DNA of 64,000 nt. Source: Bacteroidota bacterium (GTDB lineage: Bacteria > Bacteroidota > Ignavibacteria > Ignavibacteriales > Ignavibacteriaceae). The notes beneath the pieces were generated by a model. The model made no database searches, was not told where the DNA came from, and saw only the letters and a list, made by a program, of their open reading frames with translations. The stretch lies in NCBI GenBank assembly GCA_021824145.1, contig JAKALM010000015.1, positions 1-64,000 on the forward strand. Reading direction: 5' to 3'. Each line of letters begins with the position of its first letter. Position 1 is the first letter of the stretch. Below, one piece after another: positions 38,115 through 48,030 of this stretch. The position numbers and the translations under genes were made by a program.

Positions 38115-39683
38115 ATGAAAAGACAACTCGAAATAATTTTATCTCCAGAAAAGATAAATGACAAATCAGAATTAATTAATACTGCGTCTAAAATTTTAAA
38201 GAAATCCACCGACGAAATTAAATCGGTTATTGTAAAGAAAAGGTCATTAGATGCCAGAAAATCTCCAGTTTATAGAATATTATGCGACGTTTATGTAAAT
38301 GAAAATCCTTCAGCAGAGAATAAAATAATCAGCTATATTCCAGTAAAAAGTAAGAAGAAAGTTATAATTGTTGGTTTTGGCCCCGGAGGAATGTTTGCGG
38401 CACTTAGATTAATAGAGCTTGGAATTAGGCCAATTGTTTTTGAAAGGGGAAAAGATGTTCAGGCAAGAAGAAAGGATTTAAGAGCAATCCAACAATTCCA
38501 TAAAGTAAATCCCAATTCAAATTATTGTTTTGGCGAAGGAGGTGCTGGAACATATAGTGATGGGAAGCTTTACACACGATCTACTAAACGTGGCGATGTA
38601 AATAAAATTTTAGATATTTTTGTACAGCATGGCGCTAACCCAGAAATTACAATTGACGCACATCCGCATATCGGTTCAAATAAACTTCCTAAAATTGTAA
38701 AAGCAATAAGAGAAACAATTATCAACTGCGGCGGTGAAATTCATTTCGATTCATGTATAACTGACTTTAAATTTAAGAATGGAAAAGCCGAAGGAGTAGT
38801 TGTTAATGATACTGAAGAATTTGAAGGCGATTCAATTATAATTTCAACCGGCCACTCTGCAAGAGATATTATTTTCCTACTTCATAAAAAAAACATTCAA
38901 CTTGAACAGAAACCATTTGCAATGGGTGTAAGAATTGAGCATCCGCAAGCTTTAATAAATGAAATTCAATATCACACAAAAGGAAACACTGAAAGCTTGC
39001 CAGCCGCAAGCTATAATATTTCTTGCAATATTGATAACAGAGGAGTTTATTCTTTCTGCATGTGTCCTGGGGGAATAATAGTTCCAGCGGCAACTTCACC
39101 AGGTGAAGTTGTAGTAAATGGAATGTCTCTTTCAAGAAGAGATTCGCCTTTTGCTAATTCAGGCTTTGTTGTTACTGTAAGTGAAAGTGATACCAAAAAA
39201 TTTGAACAGCATAATCCATTCAGCGGTGTAATGCTTCAGCAGGAATTGGAAAAATTATCTTTTGAACTCGCCAATAATTCAACTGAAGACGGACAGAAAG
39301 CTCCGGCTCAGCGTGCAACTGATTTTGTAAAAGGCAAATTATCTGCAACACTTCCCAAAAGTTCATATATTCCAGGGCTTACATCTGTGCCATTACATGA
39401 AGTTTTGCCAAATTTTATTTCAAGCGGAATTAAACAAGCGCTTTTGTATTTTGGCAAAAGGATGAAAGGATATTTATCAGATGAAGCTGTTTTAGTTGGC
39501 GTTGAAAGCAGGACTAGCTCGCCGATTAGAGTTACAAGAGACAAAGAATCTTTAATGAGTCCACAAATTGAAGGATTGTTTCCATGCGGTGAAGGCGGCG
39601 GTTATGCAGGCGGTATAGTTTCGGCAGCAATTGATGGAGAGAATTGTGCGAATGCTGCTGCGAAATATATCTCGGCTAAATAG
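38115..39683 (+). CDS. COG2509-type FAD-dependent dehydrogenase
   Basis: A 522-residue flavoprotein of the uncharacterised FAD-dependent dehydrogenase family. An N-terminal domain of about 75 residues precedes the dinucleotide-binding motif VIIVGFGPGGMFAALRLIELG, then FGEGGAGTYSDGKLYTR, STGHSARDI and the C-terminal LFPCGEGGGYAGGIVSAAIDG, all typical. The reaction is unknown. It lies 34 bases after the SDR gene with AGAGGACA upstream, so co-transcription is likely. Confidence 0.88.
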   Translation: MKRQLEIILSPEKINDKSELINTASKILKKSTDEIKSVIVKKRSLDARKSPVYRILCDVYVNENPSAENKIISYIPVKSKKKVIIVGFGPGGMFAALRLIELGIRPIVFERGKDVQARRKDLRAIQQFHKVNPNSNYCFGEGGAGTYSDGKLYTRSTKRGDVNKILDIFVQHGANPEITIDAHPHIGSNKLPKIVKAIRETIINCGGEIHFDSCITDFKFKNGKAEGVVVNDTEEFEGDSIIISTGHSARDIIFLLHKKNIQLEQKPFAMGVRIEHPQALINEIQYHTKGNTESLPAASYNISCNIDNRGVYSFCMCPGGIIVPAATSPGEVVVNGMSLSRRDSPFANSGFVVTVSESDTKKFEQHNPFSGVMLQQELEKLSFELANNSTEDGQKAPAQRATDFVKGKLSATLPKSSYIPGLTSVPLHEVLPNFISSGIKQALLYFGKRMKGYLSDEAVLVGVESRTSSPIRVTRDKESLMSPQIEGLFPCGEGGGYAGGIVSAAIDGENCANAAAKYISAK

Positions 39684-39894
39684 CTGTGAGTAAATAGAAG
39701 TAAACTTTTTCATAAACTATAACAAAGAGATAGTTAAATATTAAGTTTAAGTTTAAGTTCATGAAAGTTTATTCAAGAGATCCGCTGTGAGAAAAATCAT
39801 TTAAGAAAATAAAGTATTCCTTTACGTTTAAAAAGAATAAATCGTAAAATCTTTAAATAAAATTTAGCAACGTTAAAATCTTAGGAGAAGAAAA

Positions 39895-40122
39895 TTGTCG
39901 TCAATAGAAGAAGAAAAAAATAATCCACCGTTGTGGTTTATAATTGTTGGAATAATTGTTATAAGTATTGTTGCAATATTTGTAATGCTTGCACCAACTA
40001 AGAAGTACACACAAGAAAATCAGTTCTATCTTAATGAAGCTCAAAGCAGTGTGTTCTTCAAAACTGACAAGGTATTAAATAGTTATAATGAAAAATCTTA
40101 TGATGAAGTTATAATCGGATAG
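39895..40122 (+). CDS. Small single-helix membrane protein
   Basis: A 75-residue protein with TTG start and AGGAGAAG upstream. It has an acidic N-terminus, one helix (LWFIIVGIIVISIVAIFVML, residues 13-32) and a polar tail. No family recognised; a good ribosome site and isolated position support expression. Confidence 0.5.
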   Translation: MSSIEEEKNNPPLWFIIVGIIVISIVAIFVMLAPTKKYTQENQFYLNEAQSSVFFKTDKVLNSYNEKSYDEVIIG

Positions 40123-40173
40123 CTGAATAATTGATAATAAAATATTTGCTTCCGATTGGATTGATATAACTTA

Positions 40174-43100
40174 TCACCTTTTCTTTTTTATTGTCGGTTT
40201 TTTCTTTGCTGCTTTTTTCACTTTGGATTCTGAAACTGATTTTTTCTTTTTCGATTTTTCTGCTAATAATGATTTTAACTTGGCAAGTTTATAGTCTGCA
40301 TTTTCGGAAGTTGCTTTAAGCTTTTCAAAGAAAGAAACTGATCTCGATAAATTAGTAAGATTTAAGTCTTCTCTAGATATACTTAAAATAAAAAATAGCC
40401 ATTCTAATAAGGTTTCGAATCTTTCTTTATTAAAATAAATAACGCTTTCAAACTCGTTTAGTAAAATAAACTCACATACTTCTTTGCCGCTTACCAAATC
40501 TTCGATGAATTTTGAAGAATCAAATCTTTTCTTTGAAAGTTCTTTTGTTATAAATTCATTTTTAGAAATTAAAGCCTTAATCAAATAGATGTGCTGATAT
40601 ATCTTATCAATATTTTGATTTGAAGATTTTAAAACCTCTAGCAAAGGCTTTGTTAATAATAGTTTGTCAAAAAGTTCAATTTGATTTTTGTTCCAGCTGA
40701 AAATTTCCGTTATTGAAAAGTACATGTATAAAATTTTAGAATCTAAATCTTTCCCATTATTAAGTATTGAAATCAATCTTTGAAAATAATTTGAATTGTT
40801 GAGATTGGATTTTTGGTAATTTTTTAGATTTAATGAAAATGATTTTAGTTTGTGAATACTATTTTCGAAACTATTTATAATCTCAGAGCTATCAATTAAA
40901 ACTTTTGCAGCTTTAGAAAATTCATTTAGGAATATTTTATATTTTTCTTTTGATAAATGTGAGAGTAAAAATTGTTTTGGTTTAATTCCTTCTGAAGAAA
41001 AATACTTTTGCAACTCATCAAAGAATTCATAATTGAATAAATTTAATAAACTCTCATGCAAAGGAGACAAACGCAATTCTTCCAACGCAAATTGAATTGA
41101 AGGAACGCCATCGCCTTTAAATATATTGTATAGCTTTTCGTAATCGCCGGATTCATCATAGATTTCTTTAAAATCGAGGAGAACTCTGTATTCGTAACCG
41201 TTTAAACTAAACTGAAGTCCATTCTCAAATGCTTCTGTGCTTGAAACCAAATATTCAAGTTTAGTACGGTGATCTTTAAAGGTATAATAATATTTGTAAT
41301 GATAATTAAAGTCTAATGCCTCAGCCAGTTTTTTAACCTTATGATTTTGAGCACCTTCTTTATCAACTTTACTTGCAGAATAATTTATTTTACCCGAACA
41401 TCTTTCGTAGGCATTATTATAAAGTACAAAAACCTTTTCATCTCCGGATTTATTTGAGAAAGCAAAAACATTTTCGTTTATATTTCCAAACTCATCAATA
41501 AAATCATACAACTGAAAATTTTCAACCTGACTGAATAAATTTCTTTTTTGGATCAACGGGAAAATTTCTGCTTCATGCCGACGAATAAGATATTCATCCG
41601 GAAATTCGTTGTAGTAAGATCGCTTATATTCCATTCCGTATTTTTCAGATAAACCTTCAATTTGTCCATGAGCGAACATTGGAAGTCCCGGCAAAGTAAC
41701 CATCATAACAGCAACACCGAAATATTTATCGCCTTTGCCAAATTGATTTACCGCGGTTTCTTCATCTGGGTTGCTCATAAAATTTACATACCGCTTAAGT
41801 ATTTCGGGATTGAACTCAAGAGTATTTTTAATCAGCTCGCGGTATTTAGAATTTTCTTCCTTCATAAACATGTGCATGAAAGCGCTGTTATAAACGCGGT
41901 GCATACCCAGAGTTCTAACAAAATATCCTTCCATCAGCCAGAATGCTTCGGCAAGAAGAAGGGTGTTCGGCATTTCCGAATTTATTCTATCAACAACTTC
42001 ACGCCAAAATTCATTCGGCATTGCAGCGTCAAAAGCTTCGCGAGTCATAGAATAATCTGAGCGGGATGGAATTGCCCCGCCAGTTCCAGGCTGCGGAAAC
42101 CATAAACGCTGATAATGCTTTTTTGCAAGAGTCATTGCTGCGTCAAAACGAATGATCGGAAATTTTTGTGCAACATGCATAATGGTTTGAATTAAAGATT
42201 CCCGAGTTTCCGGATCCAATAAATTTAATTGCGCAGTATCATTCCACGGCATGTGTGTTCCGTCGTTGCCGTGATAAATATATTTTACATCTCCGGTATA
42301 TGAATCTCTTCTTTGAAAAACAACCGCAGCATCTTCCCTTGAATAATATTTGTCTTCAATTCTAACTTCAACACGAGGATCATCGGAAAGATTTGGCCCA
42401 TTAAAAGTATATCCGGGATAAGGCGCGAAATCCGACTGCAAAAAATAATTTGGTTTTTCAACAATCCATTTTGAAAATATGCCGGTGTGGTTTGGAACCA
42501 TATCGCTTGCTAGTCTAATGCCTCTTTGCCCGGCACGTCTTTTTAAATTCTGAAATGCATCCTCGCCGCCAAGTTCATTTGCAATTACATAATCGAAAAG
42601 AGAGTAAGCAGATGGTGCAGCTTCTGCATTGCCTGTAAGCTGTTTTATTTTTCTTGAGGCGCTGCTGCGTTCCCAAATTCCGATTAGCCAAAGCGCTGTA
42701 AAATTCCATCTTGCAAGCTGGTCTAATTCCTCATCTGGAATTTGATTAAGAGTTGTAATTGCTCTGCCGTATTTTTTTGAAAGCTGATCGAGCCAAACAA
42801 AAGTATTTTTTACAATCATTACAACTTTCGGCATCCATTCTATGTCGGCAGTAAACTTTTCATACTCAGAATAATAGAAACGCTTTTCATCATCGGTTAA
42901 TGCTTCGCCGCGTGCAAGCTTTGCTCTAAGCATTCGCAAATATTCGTCATCATAAATAGGAACAGGCGGTGTAAGCTTTGGGCCAAACTGAAGAAACAAT
43001 TTGAGCTCTTCAAGTATCAAATCTTTACTGCGTAAAATTCTGTCACCGAATTTATCAAAGATATAAATTCTCCATTTTCTTAGAATATAATCGAGTTGCT

Positions 43101-43758
43101 CGTCAAGACTGTGAGGATTGCTGTGAATTGGTTTCTTCAAAAAAGAAATCAATGGTAAATTTTCCGAGCCGAAAAGTTTTTCATTTTGAAAGAAATTTCC
43201 CGATTCATTCAGCAGCGATTGATACTTAGTTCTTTCAAATATTAATTTATCTGAATAAAGTTCATCAAGATGTTTAACAGCCGGATTAATATTGGTAAGG
43301 TGAAGAAGCAGAAGCTCTTCAATAATTATTTCAAGGTTTGATTTATTATCTGTAAGTCCTTCTAAATATTCTTCGGGTTTAATTATACCTTTGTAAACAT
43401 TTAGCGGAGGAAATTCTTTAATAAATTCCAAACAAACTTCTTTTAGATTGTTTTCACCTATCTGGGATTTTAAATGCTCAATTGCGCGTGTAAATACTCC
43501 GGGATTTTCTTTCTCTTCATAAATTCTAATAATGTAATGAAAAATTTCGTGAATTAATCCTAAAGCATTTAATTGTCCTGCTGAAGTCAACTGATCAAGT
43601 TTCTTTTCAGATTTTCTTTTCGAGTTAATTTTTTCAGCTAAAATTCTTGCTTGACGGAAATTAACAATAACCAATGAGCCGGTAATCCTAAAAAGATTTT
43701 CATCAATCTGATATTTATCTCTTGCGTTTTTTCTAACGTGAAATTCAAAAGTGATCAT
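40174..43758 (-). CDS. Large GH13 (alpha-amylase family) protein with extra N- and C-terminal domains
   Basis: A 1194-residue protein, about twice a normal amylase. The GH13 core spans roughly residues 325-800: region I DMVPNH (Asp419/His424), region II IIRFDAAM (nucleophile Asp539), region III LLLAEAFW (acid/base Glu604) and region IV SNPDEE (Asp665, with Pro where His is usual). No signal peptide is seen, so it is likely cytoplasmic and acts on storage glucan. The first 320 or so residues are a separate helical domain containing HEIFH (70-74). The last 300 or so are helical and end in a Lys-rich tail. It stands alone and converges on the gene upstream at 39895. Confidence 0.88.
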   Translation of the reverse strand: MITFEFHVRKNARDKYQIDENLFRITGSLVIVNFRQARILAEKINSKRKSEKKLDQLTSAGQLNALGLIHEIFHYIIRIYEEKENPGVFTRAIEHLKSQIGENNLKEVCLEFIKEFPPLNVYKGIIKPEEYLEGLTDNKSNLEIIIEELLLLHLTNINPAVKHLDELYSDKLIFERTKYQSLLNESGNFFQNEKLFGSENLPLISFLKKPIHSNPHSLDEQLDYILRKWRIYIFDKFGDRILRSKDLILEELKLFLQFGPKLTPPVPIYDDEYLRMLRAKLARGEALTDDEKRFYYSEYEKFTADIEWMPKVVMIVKNTFVWLDQLSKKYGRAITTLNQIPDEELDQLARWNFTALWLIGIWERSSASRKIKQLTGNAEAAPSAYSLFDYVIANELGGEDAFQNLKRRAGQRGIRLASDMVPNHTGIFSKWIVEKPNYFLQSDFAPYPGYTFNGPNLSDDPRVEVRIEDKYYSREDAAVVFQRRDSYTGDVKYIYHGNDGTHMPWNDTAQLNLLDPETRESLIQTIMHVAQKFPIIRFDAAMTLAKKHYQRLWFPQPGTGGAIPSRSDYSMTREAFDAAMPNEFWREVVDRINSEMPNTLLLAEAFWLMEGYFVRTLGMHRVYNSAFMHMFMKEENSKYRELIKNTLEFNPEILKRYVNFMSNPDEETAVNQFGKGDKYFGVAVMMVTLPGLPMFAHGQIEGLSEKYGMEYKRSYYNEFPDEYLIRRHEAEIFPLIQKRNLFSQVENFQLYDFIDEFGNINENVFAFSNKSGDEKVFVLYNNAYERCSGKINYSASKVDKEGAQNHKVKKLAEALDFNYHYKYYYTFKDHRTKLEYLVSSTEAFENGLQFSLNGYEYRVLLDFKEIYDESGDYEKLYNIFKGDGVPSIQFALEELRLSPLHESLLNLFNYEFFDELQKYFSSEGIKPKQFLLSHLSKEKYKIFLNEFSKAAKVLIDSSEIINSFENSIHKLKSFSLNLKNYQKSNLNNSNYFQRLISILNNGKDLDSKILYMYFSITEIFSWNKNQIELFDKLLLTKPLLEVLKSSNQNIDKIYQHIYLIKALISKNEFITKELSKKRFDSSKFIEDLVSGKEVCEFILLNEFESVIYFNKERFETLLEWLFFILSISREDLNLTNLSRSVSFFEKLKATSENADYKLAKLKSLLAEKSKKKKSVSESKVKKAAKKKPTIKKKR

Positions 43759-43844
43759 AGTTTTTCCGGAAGATGGAATAATTAATAGTGCAATTTTATT
43801 GAATTAATATAATAAATCTTAATAGAAAATGATTGCACAGCTTA

Positions 43845-44609
43845 TTAGCTGCCAAAAAACTGATTTAAATATTTCGAAAAATATTGTTTACAAACTTTCA
43901 AATTACTGCCGTATTCAGAATAAATTTCAAACAAGTGATTTACATTTTTTGAATTCAGCAACTTGGAAATTCTTTTGCCTTGTTCAATGTTTTCGTTCGT
44001 TTCTGCGGAAGCAAAAACAATTTTCATATTCCTAATATGATCGAGATACCAAACATCATTTAAGCCAGGCAAATAATCCGGCGGATTGTTGAAATAACAA
44101 TTATCGTCATAATAATTATTAATAAACTTTTTAATATCAAATAAACCATCTATGCAAATTAGATGATCAACTTTATCCGGATGTTTAAGCGAAATATTTA
44201 ATGCGTGGTAAGCGCCAAAATCAAAACCAGCCAATGCTACTTTTTCCATGCTGGTTTCATGTACTGCAAAATTAATAATATCAAATAGAGCAACGTTCTC
44301 ATAGCCAGTGTAAGATTTTGCACGATCTACCGGTGCGATTGAAAAATTATTCCACGTTAAATAATCAATGCTTTGCGGGCAGTAAATTTTTATTTTGCCG
44401 GCATCCAAAAGGTTTGAAACACTTTCAACTATACCATTATCTTTCAACTCAAAGAAAGTTCCGTTTAGAGTTGGAAAAACAATTACTGGAAATCCATCGT
44501 GCCCAAATACAAGCATTTCAAATTCATGCTCAAAATACTGCGAATGCCATTTATGATATTCTTCTTTCAAGTTTCCGCCGGTAAGTTGGTGAAAAATATA
44601 TCGAAACAA
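43845..44609 (-). CDS. Esterase-like alpha/beta-hydrolase with a replaced nucleophile
   Basis: A 254-residue protein resembling the COG4947 esterase family: YHKWHSQYFEHEFEMLVFGHDGFPVIVFPTLNG near the start, and NISLKHPDKVDHLICIDGLFDIKKF and the YYDDNCYFNNPPDYLPGLND segment later. The nucleophile elbow reads GFDFGAYH, with Asp where the family has Ser (usually GCSFGxYH), and the C-terminal region lacks the expected His (YSEYGSNLKVCKQYF). It is either a binding pseudoenzyme or an Asp-nucleophile hydrolase without a visible His. The start may be a few codons downstream. It is divergent from mutS. Confidence 0.75.
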   Translation of the reverse strand: MFRYIFHQLTGGNLKEEYHKWHSQYFEHEFEMLVFGHDGFPVIVFPTLNGTFFELKDNGIVESVSNLLDAGKIKIYCPQSIDYLTWNNFSIAPVDRAKSYTGYENVALFDIINFAVHETSMEKVALAGFDFGAYHALNISLKHPDKVDHLICIDGLFDIKKFINNYYDDNCYFNNPPDYLPGLNDVWYLDHIRNMKIVFASAETNENIEQGKRISKLLNSKNVNHLFEIYSEYGSNLKVCKQYFSKYLNQFFGS

Positions 44610-44766
44610 ATATATTGAAAATTTAAATCAACTGAATTTAAAAAGAATTGCTGTTTATGTGACTGTTTTGAGATTAAACCGATTTATCAATTAAACATTT
44701 TATCATCAGTTGTTAATTCAAATTGAAATTCTTTTCATATTAGAGTATTTTTAGCATCCTATAAAT

Positions 44767-47385
44767 GTGATTGATATGCAAACTCCCTTGATGACGCAAT
44801 ACAATAAGATCAAAGCATCTTATCCAGATACAATTCTTTTGTTTAGGATGGGTGACTTTTTTGAAACTTTTGAAGAAGATGCCAAAATTGCTGCAAAAGT
44901 TTTGGGAATTACTTTAACCAAACGTGCAAACGGCGCTGCCGAAGATGTGCCACTTGCGGGATTTCCGCATCATGCAATAGATACTTATTTGCCAAAGCTT
45001 GTTAGAGCCGGATACCGTGTTGCAGTTTGTGAGCAGGTTGAAAATCCAAAGTTTGCAAAAGGAATTGTAAAGAGAGAAGTTATTGAAGTTGTAACTCCAG
45101 GCGTTGCATTTTCAGAGAAGCTGCTCGATCATAAAAAAAATAATTACTTGATGGCAATATGCATTAAGGAAGAATTTGCCGGGATTTCTTTTTGCGATAT
45201 TTCAACCGGAGAATTTTTTACTTACGAAGTCTCATCAAATTTAATTCAGCAGCAGATAGAAGCAATCTCACCATCCGAAGTTCTTGTTCAAAAAAAAGAT
45301 AAAGATGAATTAACTTCGATGGTTCATAAGATAAATCAGTCGATAAGAGTTTCAAAAATTGATGATTGGATTTTTAATTATGAATACGCAAAAGAGCTGC
45401 TTGTAATGCAGTTCAAGACTGTCAATCTAAAAGGATTTGGAATTGAAAATTTTCAAGCTGGAATAATTGCGGCTGGTGCTATTTTAAACTATTTACAGGA
45501 AACTCAAAAAGAAAATATTTCACATTTGAATAAGATCTCCGCGTATAATCCTTCAGAGTACATGGCATTGGATTATTCGACGAAGCGAAATTTAGAAATT
45601 ACATTTTCGATGCATGATGGCGGAAGAGAAGGATCGCTTATTTCAATTTTGGATAAAACCGAAACTGCGATGGGCGGAAGGTTATTGAAGAAATGGATTT
45701 CTGCTCCTCTGCGCAAACTTGATACGATTTTAAAAAGACAGGAAAGTGTTGAAGAACTTTTAGCGAATAAGTCGGTTAGAAAAAAAATAATTGAAGAATT
45801 AAAAGAGATTGGCGACCTTGAAAGATTGATTTCTAAAGTTTGCACCGGACGCGCAAATCCGAGAGAAATAATTGCAGTAAAAACTTCGCTTCAAAAAATT
45901 CCATTAATAAAAGAGCACTTAAATTCTGCTAAAGTAAAAACACTTTCACAAATTTCAGATGGATTAAAACCGCTTGAAAGATTAGTAGAAAAAATTCAAA
46001 CAGCTATTATTGATTCACCGCCATTAAATTTAGCTGACGGCGGTGTTATTAAAAGCGGCTTTAGTCCCGAGCTTGATGAGCTGAGAGAAATTTCACTTCA
46101 CGGAAAAGATTGGATTGCAAATCTTCAGCGGTCTGAAAGAGAACGGACAGGAATTCCATCATTAAAAGTAAACTTCAATAAAGTATTTGGTTATTATATT
46201 GAAATAAGCCATGCACACAAAGAAAAAGTTCCGGCAGATTATATACGCAAACAAACCTTGGTTAATGCTGAAAGGTTTTTAACTCCAGAATTAAAATCTT
46301 ACGAAGAAAAGATATTGAATGCTGAAGAAAAAATTTATGAGCTGGAATCTCAGCTATTCAATGAAATAAGATTAACAGTCGCTTCCGAAGCTGAAGACAT
46401 TCAGCAGAATGCCCGGCTGATTGCTATGCTTGACTGCTTAATTTCATTTGCAGAATCTGCCGAGCAATATAATTATGTTAAGCCGGAGTTAAGTGAAAAT
46501 TCTAAAATTGAAATTAAAGACGGCAGGCATCCGGTTGTTGAAAGAATTCTTCCGCCGGGAGAAAAATTTATTTCAAACAGTTGTTTGCTTGAAAATGAAA
46601 GCGATCAAATTATAATTCTAACCGGGCCGAACATGGCGGGAAAATCCGTTTACTTACGGCAAATCGGATTGATTGTTTTACTAGCTCAGATTGGTTCATT
46701 TGTGCCTGCAAAAGAAGCGAATATTGGAATTGTTGATAGAATTTTTACTCGTGTTGGTGCGAGCGATAATATTGCTGCTGGCGAAAGTACATTTTTAGTT
46801 GAAATGCAGGAAGCAGCAAACATATTGAATAATGCGAGTCCAAAAAGCTTAATTCTTCTTGATGAAATTGGAAGAGGAACCAGCACGTTTGATGGAATTT
46901 CAATCGCATGGGCATTGACGGAATATCTGCATGAAAATCCTGATGTTGCTGCGAAAACACTTTTTGCAACTCACTACCATGAACTAAATGAAATGGCAGA
47001 AATATTTCCGCGAATTAAAAATTATAAAGTTGAAGTTCGAGAACATGATGACAAAGTTTTCTTTCTTCACAAAGTAAGTTCAGGAAGAGCCGACCACAGT
47101 TACGGAATTCAAGTTGCGCAGATGGCTGGTCTGCCGATGTTTGTAACTAAAAGGGCAAAAGAAATTCTTGCAAATTTGGAGAGCAAAGAACTTACACCGT
47201 ATGAAGAGAAAAAAGAAAAATTGAAAAAAATGAAACAAGAAAATGATAATCAAATAAGTTTATTTGAAGTCCGAGACGATAAAATCCGAACAGAAATTGA
47301 TGATATTGAAATAAATAATCTAACTCCGCTTGAAGCTTTGAACAAGCTGCATGAATTGAAAAAGAAAGTGAAAGATAATGCTTAA
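44767..47385 (+). CDS. mutS: DNA mismatch repair protein MutS
   Basis: An 872-residue mismatch-recognition ATPase. The mismatch-binding motif FRMGDFFETF (Phe-x-Glu) is near residue 30; Walker A GPNMAGKS near 622, Walker B ILLDEIGRGTSTFDG and the ATHYHEL switch follow. Length fits MutS1. GTG at 44767 or ATG at 44776 could be the start. The 3' end overlaps the DUF1684 lipoprotein gene by 8 bases. No mutL is nearby. Confidence 0.97.
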   Translation: MIDMQTPLMTQYNKIKASYPDTILLFRMGDFFETFEEDAKIAAKVLGITLTKRANGAAEDVPLAGFPHHAIDTYLPKLVRAGYRVAVCEQVENPKFAKGIVKREVIEVVTPGVAFSEKLLDHKKNNYLMAICIKEEFAGISFCDISTGEFFTYEVSSNLIQQQIEAISPSEVLVQKKDKDELTSMVHKINQSIRVSKIDDWIFNYEYAKELLVMQFKTVNLKGFGIENFQAGIIAAGAILNYLQETQKENISHLNKISAYNPSEYMALDYSTKRNLEITFSMHDGGREGSLISILDKTETAMGGRLLKKWISAPLRKLDTILKRQESVEELLANKSVRKKIIEELKEIGDLERLISKVCTGRANPREIIAVKTSLQKIPLIKEHLNSAKVKTLSQISDGLKPLERLVEKIQTAIIDSPPLNLADGGVIKSGFSPELDELREISLHGKDWIANLQRSERERTGIPSLKVNFNKVFGYYIEISHAHKEKVPADYIRKQTLVNAERFLTPELKSYEEKILNAEEKIYELESQLFNEIRLTVASEAEDIQQNARLIAMLDCLISFAESAEQYNYVKPELSENSKIEIKDGRHPVVERILPPGEKFISNSCLLENESDQIIILTGPNMAGKSVYLRQIGLIVLLAQIGSFVPAKEANIGIVDRIFTRVGASDNIAAGESTFLVEMQEAANILNNASPKSLILLDEIGRGTSTFDGISIAWALTEYLHENPDVAAKTLFATHYHELNEMAEIFPRIKNYKVEVREHDDKVFFLHKVSSGRADHSYGIQVAQMAGLPMFVTKRAKEILANLESKELTPYEEKKEKLKKMKQENDNQISLFEVRDDKIRTEIDDIEINNLTPLEALNKLHELKKKVKDNA

Positions 47386-48013
47386 GATGGTTAAGAATCA
47401 GATCAAAATATTTGTCATCATTTTAATACCATTTATTTTTCTGCTTGAATCTTGCGGAAGAAATTACACACCTGAACAAAAAAAATATATTGGCGAAATT
47501 GAAAAGTTCAGAAAAGAAAAAGACGATTACATGAAGAACAATCCGGATTCTCCATTTAATCAAGATAAGAGCGCAGTTTTTCATCCATTAAAATATTATG
47601 ATGTAAATCCTGAATTAGTTTTTAAGAGTAAGCTATATAGAAATACAGTTCCAGACACAATAACAATTTTCGGAACGAAAGGCGAAGCAAGAAAAGCAAT
47701 CCGCTTTGGCTTTGTTCAATTCAAATATAAAAATAAAAATTATAAATTGAACGTGTACAAAGGAACAACAAAAGACGGAACAGATTATTATACAATTTGG
47801 TTTACCGACAAAACTACCGGCGAAGAAACGTACGGTGTTGGACGGTATTTGGATTTTGATTTAAATCCAGATACGAATTATGTTTACACCGTCGATTTTA
47901 ATTTAGCTTACAATCCTTATTGCTCTTATAGTGCTAAATATTCATGTGCAATACCTTCAAAGGAAGATCATCTTGATATTGCAATAGAAGCCGGCGAAAA
48001 GAATTTTCATTAA
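47378..48013 (+). CDS. DUF1684-family lipoprotein
   Basis: A 211-residue lipoprotein with lipobox FLLESC (Cys near residue 26). The mature part matches DUF1684: FRKEKDDYMKNNPDSPF, FHPLKYYDVNPEL, and the later DKTTGEETYGVGRYLD and NLAYNPYCSYSAKYSCAIPSKED-type ending (here with the same order). Function is unknown. It overlaps mutS and is followed 17 bases later by the DAHP synthase gene. Confidence 0.85.
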   Translation: MLKMVKNQIKIFVIILIPFIFLLESCGRNYTPEQKKYIGEIEKFRKEKDDYMKNNPDSPFNQDKSAVFHPLKYYDVNPELVFKSKLYRNTVPDTITIFGTKGEARKAIRFGFVQFKYKNKNYKLNVYKGTTKDGTDYYTIWFTDKTTGEETYGVGRYLDFDLNPDTNYVYTVDFNLAYNPYCSYSAKYSCAIPSKEDHLDIAIEAGEKNFH

Positions 48014-48030
48014 AATTTTAGGAGACAGTT

